Shown piece after piece: positions 1 to 8,624 of a DNA stretch of 64,000 nt. The translations under genes were made by a program, and so were the position numbers. The notes below the pieces were generated by a model that saw only the letters and a list, made by a program, of their open reading frames with translations, was not told where the DNA came from and did no database searches. Source of the DNA: Chitinophagaceae bacterium (GTDB lineage: Bacteria; Bacteroidota; Bacteroidia; Chitinophagales; Chitinophagaceae); NCBI GenBank assembly GCA_016719165.1, contig JADKAJ010000005.1:279945-343944 (forward strand). The letters run 5' to 3'. Position 1 is the stretch's first letter; each line of letters begins with the position of its first letter.

Positions 1-776
1 CCTGGCAGGTCAAGGTGATATATTTTATGGTCTGTTTTGTGTTTTTCGGCCACTTCTACAATGAGTTCATTTTTTTCCCAATTCCAGTCTGCGGTTTGTC
101 TTGTATCTGAAACAATATGAATCGCTGATTTTTTTTCTTTTGCCACCTGCTCAAAAACGGGCAATGTTTCTGGCAGAACTTCGCCAATGATTACCGGTAC
201 TCCGGGCTTTATTATTCCAGCTTTTTCAAACGCAATTTTTTCAAGGCTGTCGCCCAGCATGTTCATGTGGTCCCAGCCGATATTGGTAATCACAGCTAAC
301 TCAGGAGTAATGATATTGGTACTGTCCAGTCTTCCACCCAGGCCGGTTTCAATAATGGCAATATCAACTTTTTGTTGTGCAAAATAATCAAAGGCCATAG
401 CCACGGTGATTTCAAAAAAGCTGGGCTCTATTTTTTCGATTAATGGGTTTATGGTTTCTGTAAAATCAATGACTGCCTGCTCCGGAATCATTTCGCCATT
501 TATTTTTATCCTCTCCCTGAAATCTTTCAGGTGCGGAGACGTGTAAAGCCCGGTTTTATATCCTGCTGTTTGTAAGACGGCCGCCAGCATATGGCTTACT
601 GACCCTTTACCATTGGTACCGGCAATATGGACCGTTTTGAATTGGTGATGAGGATTTCCCAGGTGATTACAAAGCTCAATTGTATTGGTCAGGTCTTTTT
701 TAAACGCAGCCGCGCCAATACGGCTGAACATGGGGAGACGGGTAAATAAATAGTCTATGGTTTGCTGAAACGTCAT
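1..776 (-). CDS. folC: Folylpolyglutamate synthase / dihydrofolate synthase, 5' part only
   Basis: Translating the minus strand from the ATG at 776 gives an open frame that runs off the left edge, so only about 258 N-terminal residues are visible. It begins MTFQQTIDYLFTRLPMFSRI and contains the Mur-ligase/FolC nucleotide loop HIAGTNGKGSVSHMLA, then GLYTSPHL, EITVAMAFDYF, IETGLGGRLDSTN and ITNIGWDHMN, all typical of FolC. The family adds glutamate to dihydropteroate and to folates in the cytoplasm. A hairpin with a T-run separates it from the upstream TonB-like gene, so it is probably transcribed separately. Identification is firm; the C-terminal domain cannot be judged. Confidence 0.93.
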   Translation of the reverse strand, partial: MTFQQTIDYLFTRLPMFSRIGAAAFKKDLTNTIELCNHLGNPHHQFKTVHIAGTNGKGSVSHMLAAVLQTAGYKTGLYTSPHLKDFRERIKINGEMIPEQAVIDFTETINPLIEKIEPSFFEITVAMAFDYFAQQKVDIAIIETGLGGRLDSTNIITPELAVITNIGWDHMNMLGDSLEKIAFEKAGIIKPGVPVIIGEVLPETLPVFEQVAKEKKSAIHIVSDTRQTADWNWEKNELIVEVAEKHKTDHKIYHLDLP

Positions 777-805
777 TCCCCGCAAATGTAGGATATGCCA
801 TAAAT

Positions 806-838
806 AAAAAACCATTCCGTATAGACGAAATGGTTTTT
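806..838 (-). terminator. Intrinsic terminator after the TonB-like gene
   Basis: Inverted repeat AAAAACCATT (807-816) and AATGGTTTTT (829-838) with a 12-nt loop; read on the minus strand it ends in a T-run. It lies between the end of the TonB-like gene (856) and the folC start (776). Confidence 0.7.
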
Positions 839-855
839 AAACAATTATAATTTAG

Positions 856-1737
856 TTAGTTAACCCTGAAGTTAAATTGAACTGTGATCATCGATTCATG
901 ATCTGCTTTGTCAAACTTGATATTTTGCAGGTAACGTATAATAGCTTCTTTGTAAGCATTACTGCTGTTGGAAGAACCTTTAGCAATACTTACGAATTTG
1001 CCGATACCATCAGGTGATACACTCACATTTGCATAAATTGTTGCTTTATCTAGATCGCCTTCAAATGAATAACTACGAACAATTTTCCTGTCGCCCCTGG
1101 TAACCCGTGGACCATTACCAACACCAGTTCCGGAACCATTGCCACCTCCTATACCATTGCCATTTCCCCCACCAACACCGCTGCCGTTACCAACACCATA
1201 ACCAGTTCCTTTTCCCCCGGCCTGGTCGTAATTATCAGCATTATTTCCACCTTTTTGAGTACCGGTAATATTCTTTCCATCCATTACTGCCTTAGGTCTT
1301 GGTGGGGCCGGAGTTTTTATTTCTTTAGGCTCCGTTTTTGTAATAGAAGTATTTGTGATGGCTGTTGCTTTTGGTTTTGTTGCTACAGGCTTATTGATGG
1401 CAGGACTGGTGCTATTATTATCCTCTTCAATGTCTTTGGAATCTTCAGTAGTACCCGGAGGCATTGGCGCTGCCTGTGCTATTCCGGGATTACCTGCCGC
1501 TTGCACAGGATTGCCGCCACCGCCACCACCTTCATCAAATGGAACAGGAGGGTCAGGAGGCAGGTTAAGCTCCACTTCAATTCCCGGTAACTCCACAATC
1601 TTTTCAAATACAGGAAGCTTCCACTTCAGGAGGAACATGAGCAATATGGCTAAACCGGCAAAACCAGCTGTAATCATAGCGGCTCTTGAACGGTATTGGG
1701 CTTCAAGGGATGCAGACATTGTGTAAGCGTTGTTCAT
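856..1737 (-). CDS. TonB-like energy transducer protein
   Basis: 293 aa. The architecture is that of a TonB-family periplasm-spanning protein: a short cytoplasmic N-terminus, one transmembrane helix at about residues 18-38 (MITAGFAGLAILLMFLLKW), a proline-rich stretch (LNLPPDPPVPFDEGGGGGG), a long Gly/Asn-rich linker at about 165-210 built of GNGSG-like units, and a C-terminal domain (about 215-293) ending QFNFRVN. The C-terminal domain resembles the TonB/TolA fold, with the conserved idea of a basic start (RKIVRSYSF) and a final beta-strand. The family couples inner-membrane proton-motive force, through ExbB/ExbD, to outer-membrane receptors. exbB/exbD would be expected just upstream but are absent here; the next gene upstream is an EamA transporter. 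The ATG at 1737 is used; a second Met seven codons in is possible. Confidence 0.7.
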   Translation of the reverse strand: MNNAYTMSASLEAQYRSRAAMITAGFAGLAILLMFLLKWKLPVFEKIVELPGIEVELNLPPDPPVPFDEGGGGGGNPVQAAGNPGIAQAAPMPPGTTEDSKDIEEDNNSTSPAINKPVATKPKATAITNTSITKTEPKEIKTPAPPRPKAVMDGKNITGTQKGGNNADNYDQAGGKGTGYGVGNGSGVGGGNGNGIGGGNGSGTGVGNGPRVTRGDRKIVRSYSFEGDLDKATIYANVSVSPDGIGKFVSIAKGSSNSSNAYKEAIIRYLQNIKFDKADHESMITVQFNFRVN

Positions 1738-1867
1738 ACAAATTTAAGCTTTGATTATCAATGGACAGTGTAGTTGTTTATTCACACCTGTTATTAACGA
1801 TGCAAACGCTGTGCAACTTGCATAAAAGGGGATTTATAAAATGTTAAGATTATCAGAAGGATTGTTC

Positions 1868-2770
1868 CTACTTCCTGAGATTGGCAATTAAGAGGCCCAA
1901 AATTACCAGTACAAAGCTTACCAGGTGTACCCAATTGATTTTTTCACCTAAAATCAACATAGCTTCCATAGTACTGAAAACCGGGATCAGGTTTCCGAAT
2001 AAGGCAGCTCTTCCGGCACCTAGATTCCGGATGGCAATATTCCATATCCAGAAACAAATGACTGATGCGCCAAGGCCCAGGTAAAGTATGATCAGCAAGG
2101 CAGATACATTCCAGGAAATGGGCGCAGCATGTGCTGTTTCCTGTATATAAAATGGGACTAACAGCAATGTCCCCATACTGAACACGATGAAAAGAAAATT
2201 GACAGGAGAAACAGCTGCTGGTTTCTTTTTTACCAGGGTATTGTAAACTGCAAAGGCGAAACCAGCCAGTAAAACCCAGCTATCACCTTTTGTAAATTTC
2301 AACTGTAACAGGTTTTGAAAATTACCTTTTGAGAGTAAGAATAATATACCGGCAATACAAATAGTAATACCAAAAACCCGGGTACCACTTATTTTCTCAT
2401 TCAAAAAAATACGGGCAAAGATGACCGACATGATGGGAGAGGAGGTTGTTCCGATTAAAGCAAGATTAATTGCCGTTGTGTATTGGGCCCCTACATACAC
2501 AAATGTATTGAACATGGCGATGCCGGTTGCTGCAGCAAATAGAAAGTAGATCCATGATTGTTTAATAACAGGCCATTCTTTTTTTAAATACTTAAAGGCA
2601 AAAGGAAAAATAAGTATAGTGGCAGTTAACCAGCGAAAGAATGCCAGGCTTACCGGCGGGATTTCTTTATAGATACCTCTTGCAACAATAAAATTCCAGG
2701 ACCAGATAAAAGTGGCCAAAACAGCAAGGCCAATTCCGGTATAAATATTTTTTGCAGGGGAATGGTTCAT
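1868..2770 (-). CDS. EamA/DMT-family transporter
   Basis: 300 aa, about ten hydrophobic helices arranged as two EamA repeats (about 10-145 and 155-297). Features typical of the family are FIWSWNFIVARGIYKEIPP near the N-terminus, INLALIGTTSSPIMSVIFA at the end of the first repeat, and GRAALFGNLIPVFSTMEA in the second. The drug/metabolite transporter superfamily exports metabolites or amino acids across the inner membrane; the substrate cannot be read from sequence. The start lies only 6 bp after the stop of the radical SAM gene, so it is probably the last gene of a four-gene operon with the ureohydrolase. Confidence 0.88.
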   Translation of the reverse strand: MNHSPAKNIYTGIGLAVLATFIWSWNFIVARGIYKEIPPVSLAFFRWLTATILIFPFAFKYLKKEWPVIKQSWIYFLFAAATGIAMFNTFVYVGAQYTTAINLALIGTTSSPIMSVIFARIFLNEKISGTRVFGITICIAGILFLLSKGNFQNLLQLKFTKGDSWVLLAGFAFAVYNTLVKKKPAAVSPVNFLFIVFSMGTLLLVPFYIQETAHAAPISWNVSALLIILYLGLGASVICFWIWNIAIRNLGAGRAALFGNLIPVFSTMEAMLILGEKINWVHLVSFVLVILGLLIANLRK

Positions 2771-2776
2771 TAAAAC

Positions 2777-4078
2777 TTAGTAGTGTGCAAAATCCATATC
2801 AAACTTTCCTTTGATCCTTTCCATCGGCGGATTGAAATAACCGAATTTTAAATCTGGAAATTCTTCCCGGATCAGTTCCTGCATTTGTTTTACACCCATA
2901 CATTCGCCGGTATCAGTTACTCCTATTTTGCCAAGATACCAGTCTGGATCAATATTAAAATTGCGCCACTGGATCATTTTCAGACCGGTTTCTTTGATCA
3001 GTTTTCTCAAGGCTTCATATTCAGCTATGGAGTCTGTCATTCCCGGGAAAACGAAATAGTTAATGGAGGTCCAGCCGCCATACGAGTTGACAACTTTTAA
3101 GCTCTCGATTATATCATCGAACTCGTAATTATTAGGGCGATAGTAAGGCATGTAAATCTCTCTCCTGGCGGAATTGGTACTTACCCGAATCGAATCCAGG
3201 CCTGCTTCACAGAGAATTTTAACTGCTTCAGGGTTTGAGCCATTGGTATTGATATTAATGCTGCCTTTCTTAGTATGCTTTCTTATTTCAATGATGGCAT
3301 CACGGATGGTTTCCCACATCAGCAGCGGCTCACCTTCACAACCTTGCCCGAAACTGATAATAGGAAAAGGAGCTGATTCCAGGTGTGGTACTGTAAATTC
3401 AACAATCTCTTCGGGTGTTGGCTTAAAGTTCAGCCTGTCTTGCGTGGATACGATCTGTTCTTCATCTGGCTGCAATGAAATACAACCGACACAATTCGCA
3501 TTGCAGGCCGGAGAAGCTGGTACCGGGCATTCCCATCTTCCCAATGCGAAATTCCTTGCTGCAGGGCAACTATAAGTCAATGCACAATTATTCATCAGGT
3601 GTGCCACTAACCTGTTGTGCGGATAATTTTTCAGTAATTCTTGGGCACCGGTTTCTACTCTTTTTGCATCATAACCGGCACATTCCTGCCTTATATCAGG
3701 TTCGATCCGTATAGCCGGTACATAAAATTTTTCATCTAACCAGCCGGCTGCTGTATAGCAAAACAGCGGAAGGATAGGTGCTTCTGGGGCTGTTTCATAG
3801 GCTGCCAGATAAAACCCGGTATGCGCCGGTGGAATAAAGGCGGCAACAGCCCAGCCTTTATCACAAAGCCGCATTTCGCCGGTTTCCACATCTATACCAA
3901 TACCCCGTCTGCCGGGTAATTCATATAAGGAGCCACCTTCAGGTAATTCTATCCATTCATCTTCAGGTACCGGCATTGCGTCCCAACCTGAGCGGCCGGT
4001 TACATATAATGAAGTGTCTTCAAAAATATTTCCCTTACCGTCGGAGTAAAGAATGTATGGGGATTGCGATAAACTCAT
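2777..4078 (-). CDS. Radical SAM domain protein
   Basis: 433 aa when started at 4078, where the ATG overlaps the TGA of the upstream membrane-protein gene as ATGA; this coupling is why I prefer it to an in-frame ATG 7 codons upstream. The iron-sulfur motif is CNANCVGC (C-x3-C-x2-C), with Cys at about 192, 196 and 199. It is followed by ISFGQGCEGEPLL and the TIM-barrel strands SININTNGS and LDSIRVSTNS. About 190 residues precede the cluster motif, which is unusually long; that part contains more cysteines (ECAGYD, NNCALTYSCP) but no motif I recognise. It should be a cytoplasmic SAM-dependent radical enzyme of unknown substrate. The neighbours suggest a link to amine or amino-acid metabolism, which is inference only. 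Confidence 0.88.
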   Translation of the reverse strand: MSLSQSPYILYSDGKGNIFEDTSLYVTGRSGWDAMPVPEDEWIELPEGGSLYELPGRRGIGIDVETGEMRLCDKGWAVAAFIPPAHTGFYLAAYETAPEAPILPLFCYTAAGWLDEKFYVPAIRIEPDIRQECAGYDAKRVETGAQELLKNYPHNRLVAHLMNNCALTYSCPAARNFALGRWECPVPASPACNANCVGCISLQPDEEQIVSTQDRLNFKPTPEEIVEFTVPHLESAPFPIISFGQGCEGEPLLMWETIRDAIIEIRKHTKKGSININTNGSNPEAVKILCEAGLDSIRVSTNSARREIYMPYYRPNNYEFDDIIESLKVVNSYGGWTSINYFVFPGMTDSIAEYEALRKLIKETGLKMIQWRNFNIDPDWYLGKIGVTDTGECMGVKQMQELIREEFPDLKFGYFNPPMERIKGKFDMDFAHY

Positions 4079-4623
4079 TTCTTTAATTGCTGCCTGCAAA
4101 ACTCGTTAAAATCCTGCTCATTTACAGTACTGTTTTCATCAATGGTTTGCTGAATGAGTTTGTTATTTTTGAAGTCAATGGTTAAGAGACCATCTTTTAA
4201 AATTATTGCATTCAATTCAGGCCACGATATGTTCTTTTGAGGAAGAGAGGGGTAAAGGATCTTATCAGTAAAAATGCTGACCAGCAGTTTTCTTTTGGCG
4301 CCCAGGTACAACATACCCAGAATGAAAAATAATAATGCCAGCCACCAGAAACCTGCTTTAAGCCAGGCCAGCGCTATGATATACTCCGCTAATAGCTTAT
4401 AAGGAGTATCTTCATTATTTTTTATTTTTCCCAGGAAGTAATCAATGGCAAGTGCACTTGAAAGTATTACTACTGTAATAATTGCACTGATCCGTATATC
4501 TTTTTCAGTAGTTGCTATAGCTATAAAAGCAAAAGCCAGCAGGTTGATAAGAATAATATATAAAGCAATCTGATTATATTGCTTTAGTTTTTCATTCTTC
4601 AGGAGAAATTGGAATCTGGGCAT
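4075..4623 (-). CDS. Membrane protein with PH-like C-terminal domain
   Basis: 182 aa, function unknown. Three hydrophobic segments are visible (about 17-38, 47-63 and 78-108, the last possibly two helices). The C-terminal part (about 110-182: LVSIFTDKILYPSLPQ, ISWPELNAIILKDGLLTIDF) has the beta-rich pattern of small bacterial PH-like domains, where a W-x-E-L/I strand is followed by a strand ending in acidic and basic residues. Its start is 1 bp from the ureohydrolase stop and its TGA overlaps the radical SAM start (ATGA), so the three genes are almost certainly co-translated. The PH-like call is tentative. Confidence 0.75.
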   Translation of the reverse strand: MPRFQFLLKNEKLKQYNQIALYIILINLLAFAFIAIATTEKDIRISAIITVVILSSALAIDYFLGKIKNNEDTPYKLLAEYIIALAWLKAGFWWLALLFFILGMLYLGAKRKLLVSIFTDKILYPSLPQKNISWPELNAIILKDGLLTIDFKNNKLIQQTIDENSTVNEQDFNEFCRQQLKK

Positions 4624-4624
4624 T

Positions 4625-5668
4625 TCAGCTGTTACTTGTCACCAATAAATTACACAATTTATAAAGAACTCTTGCTCCTACATTTGCATTCCAGTCAGTT
4701 TCACTCACACCTACTTCACTAAGATCAAAACCAATAATTTTCCGGCCGCTTTCCAGTACTTTTTTGAAAATGAAGAATACTTCTTCCAGCTCAAATCCGC
4801 CGGGAACCGGTGTGCCGGTATGCGGGCAAAGTTTCCGGTCCAATCCATCAATATCAAAACTAATATAAACCTGTTGCGGTAGTTTACTCACAATTTCTTC
4901 TGCCAGGCTCTTCCATGTTTCGCCTTCAAATTGCCTTTGATTTATATCCTTATCGAAGTAGGTTATTACTTTGTAGTTACTGTTCCTGATATAATCCCAT
5001 TCAACTTCGCTATAATCCCTTATCCCAACCTGTACCAGCCTTATCAACTGTGGTATCTCTTTCAGCGCATTGAACATTATACCGGCATGCGAATGGTGAA
5101 AACCCTCATATGTATCGCGGAGATCGCAATGGGCATCTATCTGTAATATGCCAAATTCGCCATGTTTTTCGCCAATTGCTTTCATGTAACCAAGCGGTGT
5201 GCTATGGTCTCCTCCTAATATGGCTACTAACTTATCTTTCTCTAAAAGGGCTTTTGTTTGCTCAAAGACCCAGTCTTTCAAAAAAACGCCGCCTTCGTTG
5301 ACTTCTTTCAGTGTTTTACACATGAATTGATTGGCACTTAACTCTTCCCCTTTTGAAATATAGTCAATGTAGAGTTCAGCTTCTTTTCTCAGGTAGTCGC
5401 TTTTCATCAATATCTTCTTGTCTACATACCGCATATAGAAGCCCTGTTTCCACGCTTCAGGCATTTCGGGGTCAAACAGGTCAATCTGGTAACTTGCTTT
5501 TAGGATTGAATCTGGAGCCCTGGCAGTACCTGCGCCATAGCTAACTGTCACTTCCCAGGGTACGGGTATGATCACCAATTTTGCATTGTCTTCAGAGGTA
5601 GGGAATCCGAAAATATTATTATTGGGATTGCTTACACTGTTGGGGTCGTAGGAAGAAAGATCAACCAT
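4625..5668 (-). CDS. Arginase/agmatinase-family ureohydrolase
   Basis: 347 aa, within the usual size for the family plus an N-terminal extension. The binuclear manganese ligands are all present: GGDHS (152-156), DAHCD (178-182) and SFDIDGLD (270-277), followed by GTPVPGG and FDLSEVGV. The family hydrolyses guanidino groups to urea plus an amine (arginase, agmatinase, guanidinobutyrase) or formimidoylglutamate to formamide and glutamate. Agmatinase is the most likely specific role because such proteins are common in Bacteroidota, but sequence alone does not settle it. It is the promoter-proximal gene of the operon continuing to the membrane protein, radical SAM protein and EamA transporter. 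Confidence 0.87.
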   Translation of the reverse strand: MVDLSSYDPNSVSNPNNNIFGFPTSEDNAKLVIIPVPWEVTVSYGAGTARAPDSILKASYQIDLFDPEMPEAWKQGFYMRYVDKKILMKSDYLRKEAELYIDYISKGEELSANQFMCKTLKEVNEGGVFLKDWVFEQTKALLEKDKLVAILGGDHSTPLGYMKAIGEKHGEFGILQIDAHCDLRDTYEGFHHSHAGIMFNALKEIPQLIRLVQVGIRDYSEVEWDYIRNSNYKVITYFDKDINQRQFEGETWKSLAEEIVSKLPQQVYISFDIDGLDRKLCPHTGTPVPGGFELEEVFFIFKKVLESGRKIIGFDLSEVGVSETDWNANVGARVLYKLCNLLVTSNS

Positions 5669-5741
5669 ATTACTGTTATTGAAAAACGTTGCAAGTTACA
5701 GGGGTTTGGGATAGCAGCAAAATCAATCACCCCAAAGTGGA

Positions 5742-5784
5742 CAGATTAAAAAAGGAGTTGTACTACAACTCCTTTTTTAATCTG
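5742..5784 (-). terminator. Perfect 19-bp inverted repeat, likely terminator
   Basis: Arms 5742-5760 and 5766-5784 are exact reverse complements around a 5-nt loop (tacta). The arms contain A6 and T6 runs, so it can act as an intrinsic terminator in either direction. It sits just after the stop of the desaturase gene on the minus strand. Confidence 0.8.
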
Positions 5785-5794
5785 ATTCAATAAG

Positions 5795-6862
5795 TTATTT
5801 ATGACTAAGGTGTTTCAGGTGAGAAACATGGGAGGCTAATGCTATTCTCATTTTGGGATACTCAATATAAGTTACCCCAAAATCTTCACATGCTTTTTTG
5901 ATGATCTTACTGATGGCAGGATAATGAACATGCGATACCCTGGGGAACAAATGATGTTCAACCTGGAAATTCAAACCTCCAACTAACCAGGAAATTAATT
6001 TGTTGCCGGTAGCAAAATTAGCCGTTGTTTTCAGCTGGTGTATGGCCCATTCGTCCTCCATTTTATGAGTTGCAATATTTGCATGGGGAAATGTAGTATC
6101 CTCAACCGTATGTGCCAATTGAAAGACAATACTCAGGACTACTCCGGTAAACATGCCATATACAAGAAAGCCGATCAGCCAGGGGGTAAAGCCGACTATA
6201 TTGATAGGCAGGGCAACAAAAAGAAATGCGTGCAATAATTTAAAGCCCCAGAAAGAAATATGGTCACCTACAGACATAGGTTTCAAGGGCACAGACCCAA
6301 CTCTTTTTAGAAAATATTTTTTATAGTCTGTAAAAAATACCCACCAGATGTACAACAGCGAATAAGCTGCCCAGAAATACCAGTGCTGGAAACGGTGGAT
6401 CTTGTAGTATTTCTGTGTTTCACAAAGACGTAATAATGGCTTTGCTTCTATATCATCATCAATTCCTTCAATATTTGTATAAGTATGATGTATGATATTG
6501 TGCTTGGTCTTCCACATGAAATTATTAGCACCTAAAAAATTGAGAGACAGGCCGGCTAAATTATTGATCCATTTATGCTTACTAAAACTGCCATGCAGGC
6601 CATCATGCATCACATTAAAACCGATGGCAGCTGTTAACCCGCCAAGTACCACACATTCTGTCAAAGCAAGCCATGTAGCCGGTGTGTAAAAAACAAGATG
6701 AATATAAACTGCGATAAATGCAACTGTCAGGAAAATAGCTTTGAAATAAAGTTGAAAATTTCCGGTAGGGGCTTTACCTGCCTGATTAAAATAATCACTG
6801 ATTCTTTTCTTTAATTCACTATGAAAAGACTGAGATGTGCCAGAGAACTTAGGTAATGTCAT
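5795..6862 (-). CDS. Membrane fatty-acid (acyl-CoA/acyl-lipid) desaturase
   Basis: 355 aa. The three histidine boxes of the di-iron membrane desaturases are clear: HDGLH (86-90), HNIIHH (121-126) and QVEHH near residue 305. Replacement of the first His of box three by Gln is the signature of front-end (delta-5/delta-6-like) desaturases. Hydrophobic helices lie at about 40-60, 65-82, 155-180 and 205-245. It should insert a double bond into membrane acyl chains, using an external electron donor because there is no fused cytochrome b5 domain. It stands alone between a strong terminator and bshB1. Confidence 0.9.
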   Translation of the reverse strand: MTLPKFSGTSQSFHSELKKRISDYFNQAGKAPTGNFQLYFKAIFLTVAFIAVYIHLVFYTPATWLALTECVVLGGLTAAIGFNVMHDGLHGSFSKHKWINNLAGLSLNFLGANNFMWKTKHNIIHHTYTNIEGIDDDIEAKPLLRLCETQKYYKIHRFQHWYFWAAYSLLYIWWVFFTDYKKYFLKRVGSVPLKPMSVGDHISFWGFKLLHAFLFVALPINIVGFTPWLIGFLVYGMFTGVVLSIVFQLAHTVEDTTFPHANIATHKMEDEWAIHQLKTTANFATGNKLISWLVGGLNFQVEHHLFPRVSHVHYPAISKIIKKACEDFGVTYIEYPKMRIALASHVSHLKHLSHK

Positions 6863-6991
6863 TATAATACAAATTTCAGGTTGTAAAGGTAACCCAAAAC
6901 GACCAGATTTCTCTAAAAATTAGTCAACCGTTTGTTATCGGTCAACAACTGTTTGTTTAACATTTGATTCGCATTTACAGGCAAACAAAAG

Positions 6992-7729
6992 TTATGTTTC
7001 GTTTTGAATCAATGCGTCCAGATTCCGGATACCAATTTTCTTTTCACTGATAAATCCTTCTGCATATTTTACTCCAATTCTTTTACCAAACATTCTGGCT
7101 CTTGCAATAACACTGTCAAGAAAGTCAGGAGTGGAGATATAAGTTTGAGGTCCTTCGTGGCTGGTTTCTGCTGTAAAAAATTGCGTTCCGTATGCCTCAA
7201 TTGCTTTCATCCGCTGATCGAATACATCACTGATATCAATCAGTAAATCAGGTTCGTGATACCAGTCCTGGATATAATGCAGCACATAGGAAGGCCTCCA
7301 TCTGGGTTGAACAATATTATTTTCATCTCTCGTTTCAATTTTCAGTAAACCCGCTAAGAAACAACTGTCCGCAATCAATTTTCCCGCCCGGCCATGATCC
7401 GGGTGCCTGTCGTGCAGCACATTACCAATCACTATAGCAGGCTGATATTTACGGATAGCTGAGATAAGCTTTAACTGGTGGTCTTCGTCGTTTTTAAAAA
7501 AACCATCTCTCATCTTCAGGTTCTCCCTGGCATGAACTCCCATTATCATGGAAGCGTTAGCAGCTTCCTGGTAACGGGTCTCACTGGTGCCCCTTGTTCC
7601 CAATTCGCCCTGTGTAAGGTCGATAATGGCTACTTTTTTACCTCTTTTTATTTCATTAATCAGGGTGCCGGAGCAACCAAGTTCCACATCATCCGGATGA
7701 ACACCAATAGCAAGAATATCTACTTTCAT
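6992..7729 (-). CDS. bshB1: Bacillithiol biosynthesis deacetylase BshB1
   Basis: 245 aa, LmbE-like PIG-L family. The zinc motif HPDD (12-15) follows MKVDILAIGV, and the second metal motif is DRHPDHGRAG. TQGELGTRGT, MRDGFF and the closing VKYAEGF are characteristic of the BshB1 branch. The enzyme deacetylates GlcNAc-malate to GlcN-malate, the middle step of bacillithiol synthesis, in the cytoplasm. bshA and bshC are not in the window, which is normal as the genes are usually scattered. Confidence 0.93.
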   Translation of the reverse strand: MKVDILAIGVHPDDVELGCSGTLINEIKRGKKVAIIDLTQGELGTRGTSETRYQEAANASMIMGVHARENLKMRDGFFKNDEDHQLKLISAIRKYQPAIVIGNVLHDRHPDHGRAGKLIADSCFLAGLLKIETRDENNIVQPRWRPSYVLHYIQDWYHEPDLLIDISDVFDQRMKAIEAYGTQFFTAETSHEGPQTYISTPDFLDSVIARARMFGKRIGVKYAEGFISEKKIGIRNLDALIQNET

Positions 7730-7833
7730 AAATGAAGAGAATTTAATAAATGCAAATGTATTTGATTACAATGAGAGTGTTTGGGAAGTGGTTGCAGTTC
7801 TGTTTTGAAAGAGCCGGTGGTTGAGGTTAACTA

Positions 7834-8541
7834 TTACCTGCGGTAAGGATTATTATACCAGGAGCCATCTATTTCTTTCACGATATTTTCTATATCTCTG
7901 TCGGTTTTATTTTTGGCGATGCTCCAGTCCTGTTTGAGATTTCCTCCTACAAAAAAGGCAACAGTCTGATAAAATCGGGCATTTAATCCTCCTTTGTATT
8001 CTTTGATGATTTCGTAGCAATTGTTTCCTGTTTGCCGGTTGATCAATTTCATCAGGATCTTTCCCTGGTAAACAGAAAGGTTGGACAGCGGATCGCTAAA
8101 TTGTTTTTTAAGTTCTTTCTCTCTTGATTTGATATAGCCTTTTCTTTCTTTTTTTGATGAAACCTTTGCAAGGTTGGCATTAATGTCATTAATTGTAGCT
8201 CCGGCAATCCTGGCATAGGGATAGGTAACATAGACAGCATTCCGCAGCCTTGTCCATTCTTCAATAAATTTTGCCAGTTTTTCCGGAGATAAATTGGATA
8301 CCCATGCCATATCCATTTCCTTATAGTTTACAATCTCCCGCTGGTACCATATAGCCGGAACAATGATTGTATCATTAGGTCCCCAATTTTTCATTCTTTC
8401 AGACATGGGAGGGAGCGGGGGATTGGTATCTGTAACAGGAACTGAAGGCGGCTGTACCTGTGCAATGACTATCATCCCCGGCATAATGGTAAGGGTAGCG
8501 CATAACACAATTGACTTCAGGTATTTAGTCATTTCTGGCAT
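7834..8541 (-). CDS. Secreted DUF4294-like protein
   Basis: 235 aa. An N-terminal signal peptide (hydrophobic core SIVLCATLTIMPGMIVIA, cleavage likely after IAQ) is followed by a Pro-rich spacer and a domain starting near PNDTIIVPAIWYQREIV. The body (residues about 65-230) is rich in Lys/Arg helices (SSKKERKGYIKSREKELKKQ) and then INRQTGNNCYEIIKEYKGG and NARFYQTVAFF. This pattern fits the uncharacterised Bacteroidetes family DUF4294, recognised from memory of the family. ATG 8541 is used, though the Met at 8532 gives a cleaner signal peptide. Function unknown. Confidence 0.72.
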   Translation of the reverse strand: MPEMTKYLKSIVLCATLTIMPGMIVIAQVQPPSVPVTDTNPPLPPMSERMKNWGPNDTIIVPAIWYQREIVNYKEMDMAWVSNLSPEKLAKFIEEWTRLRNAVYVTYPYARIAGATINDINANLAKVSSKKERKGYIKSREKELKKQFSDPLSNLSVYQGKILMKLINRQTGNNCYEIIKEYKGGLNARFYQTVAFFVGGNLKQDWSIAKNKTDRDIENIVKEIDGSWYNNPYRR

Positions 8542-8624
8542 CTGCTGTAAAAATAGAAAATGGTATCGGTATTTCAGATAGAGACAGTAAAACTACTAAG
8601 TAAGCTGTTTCAAAAAAGCTAAAA

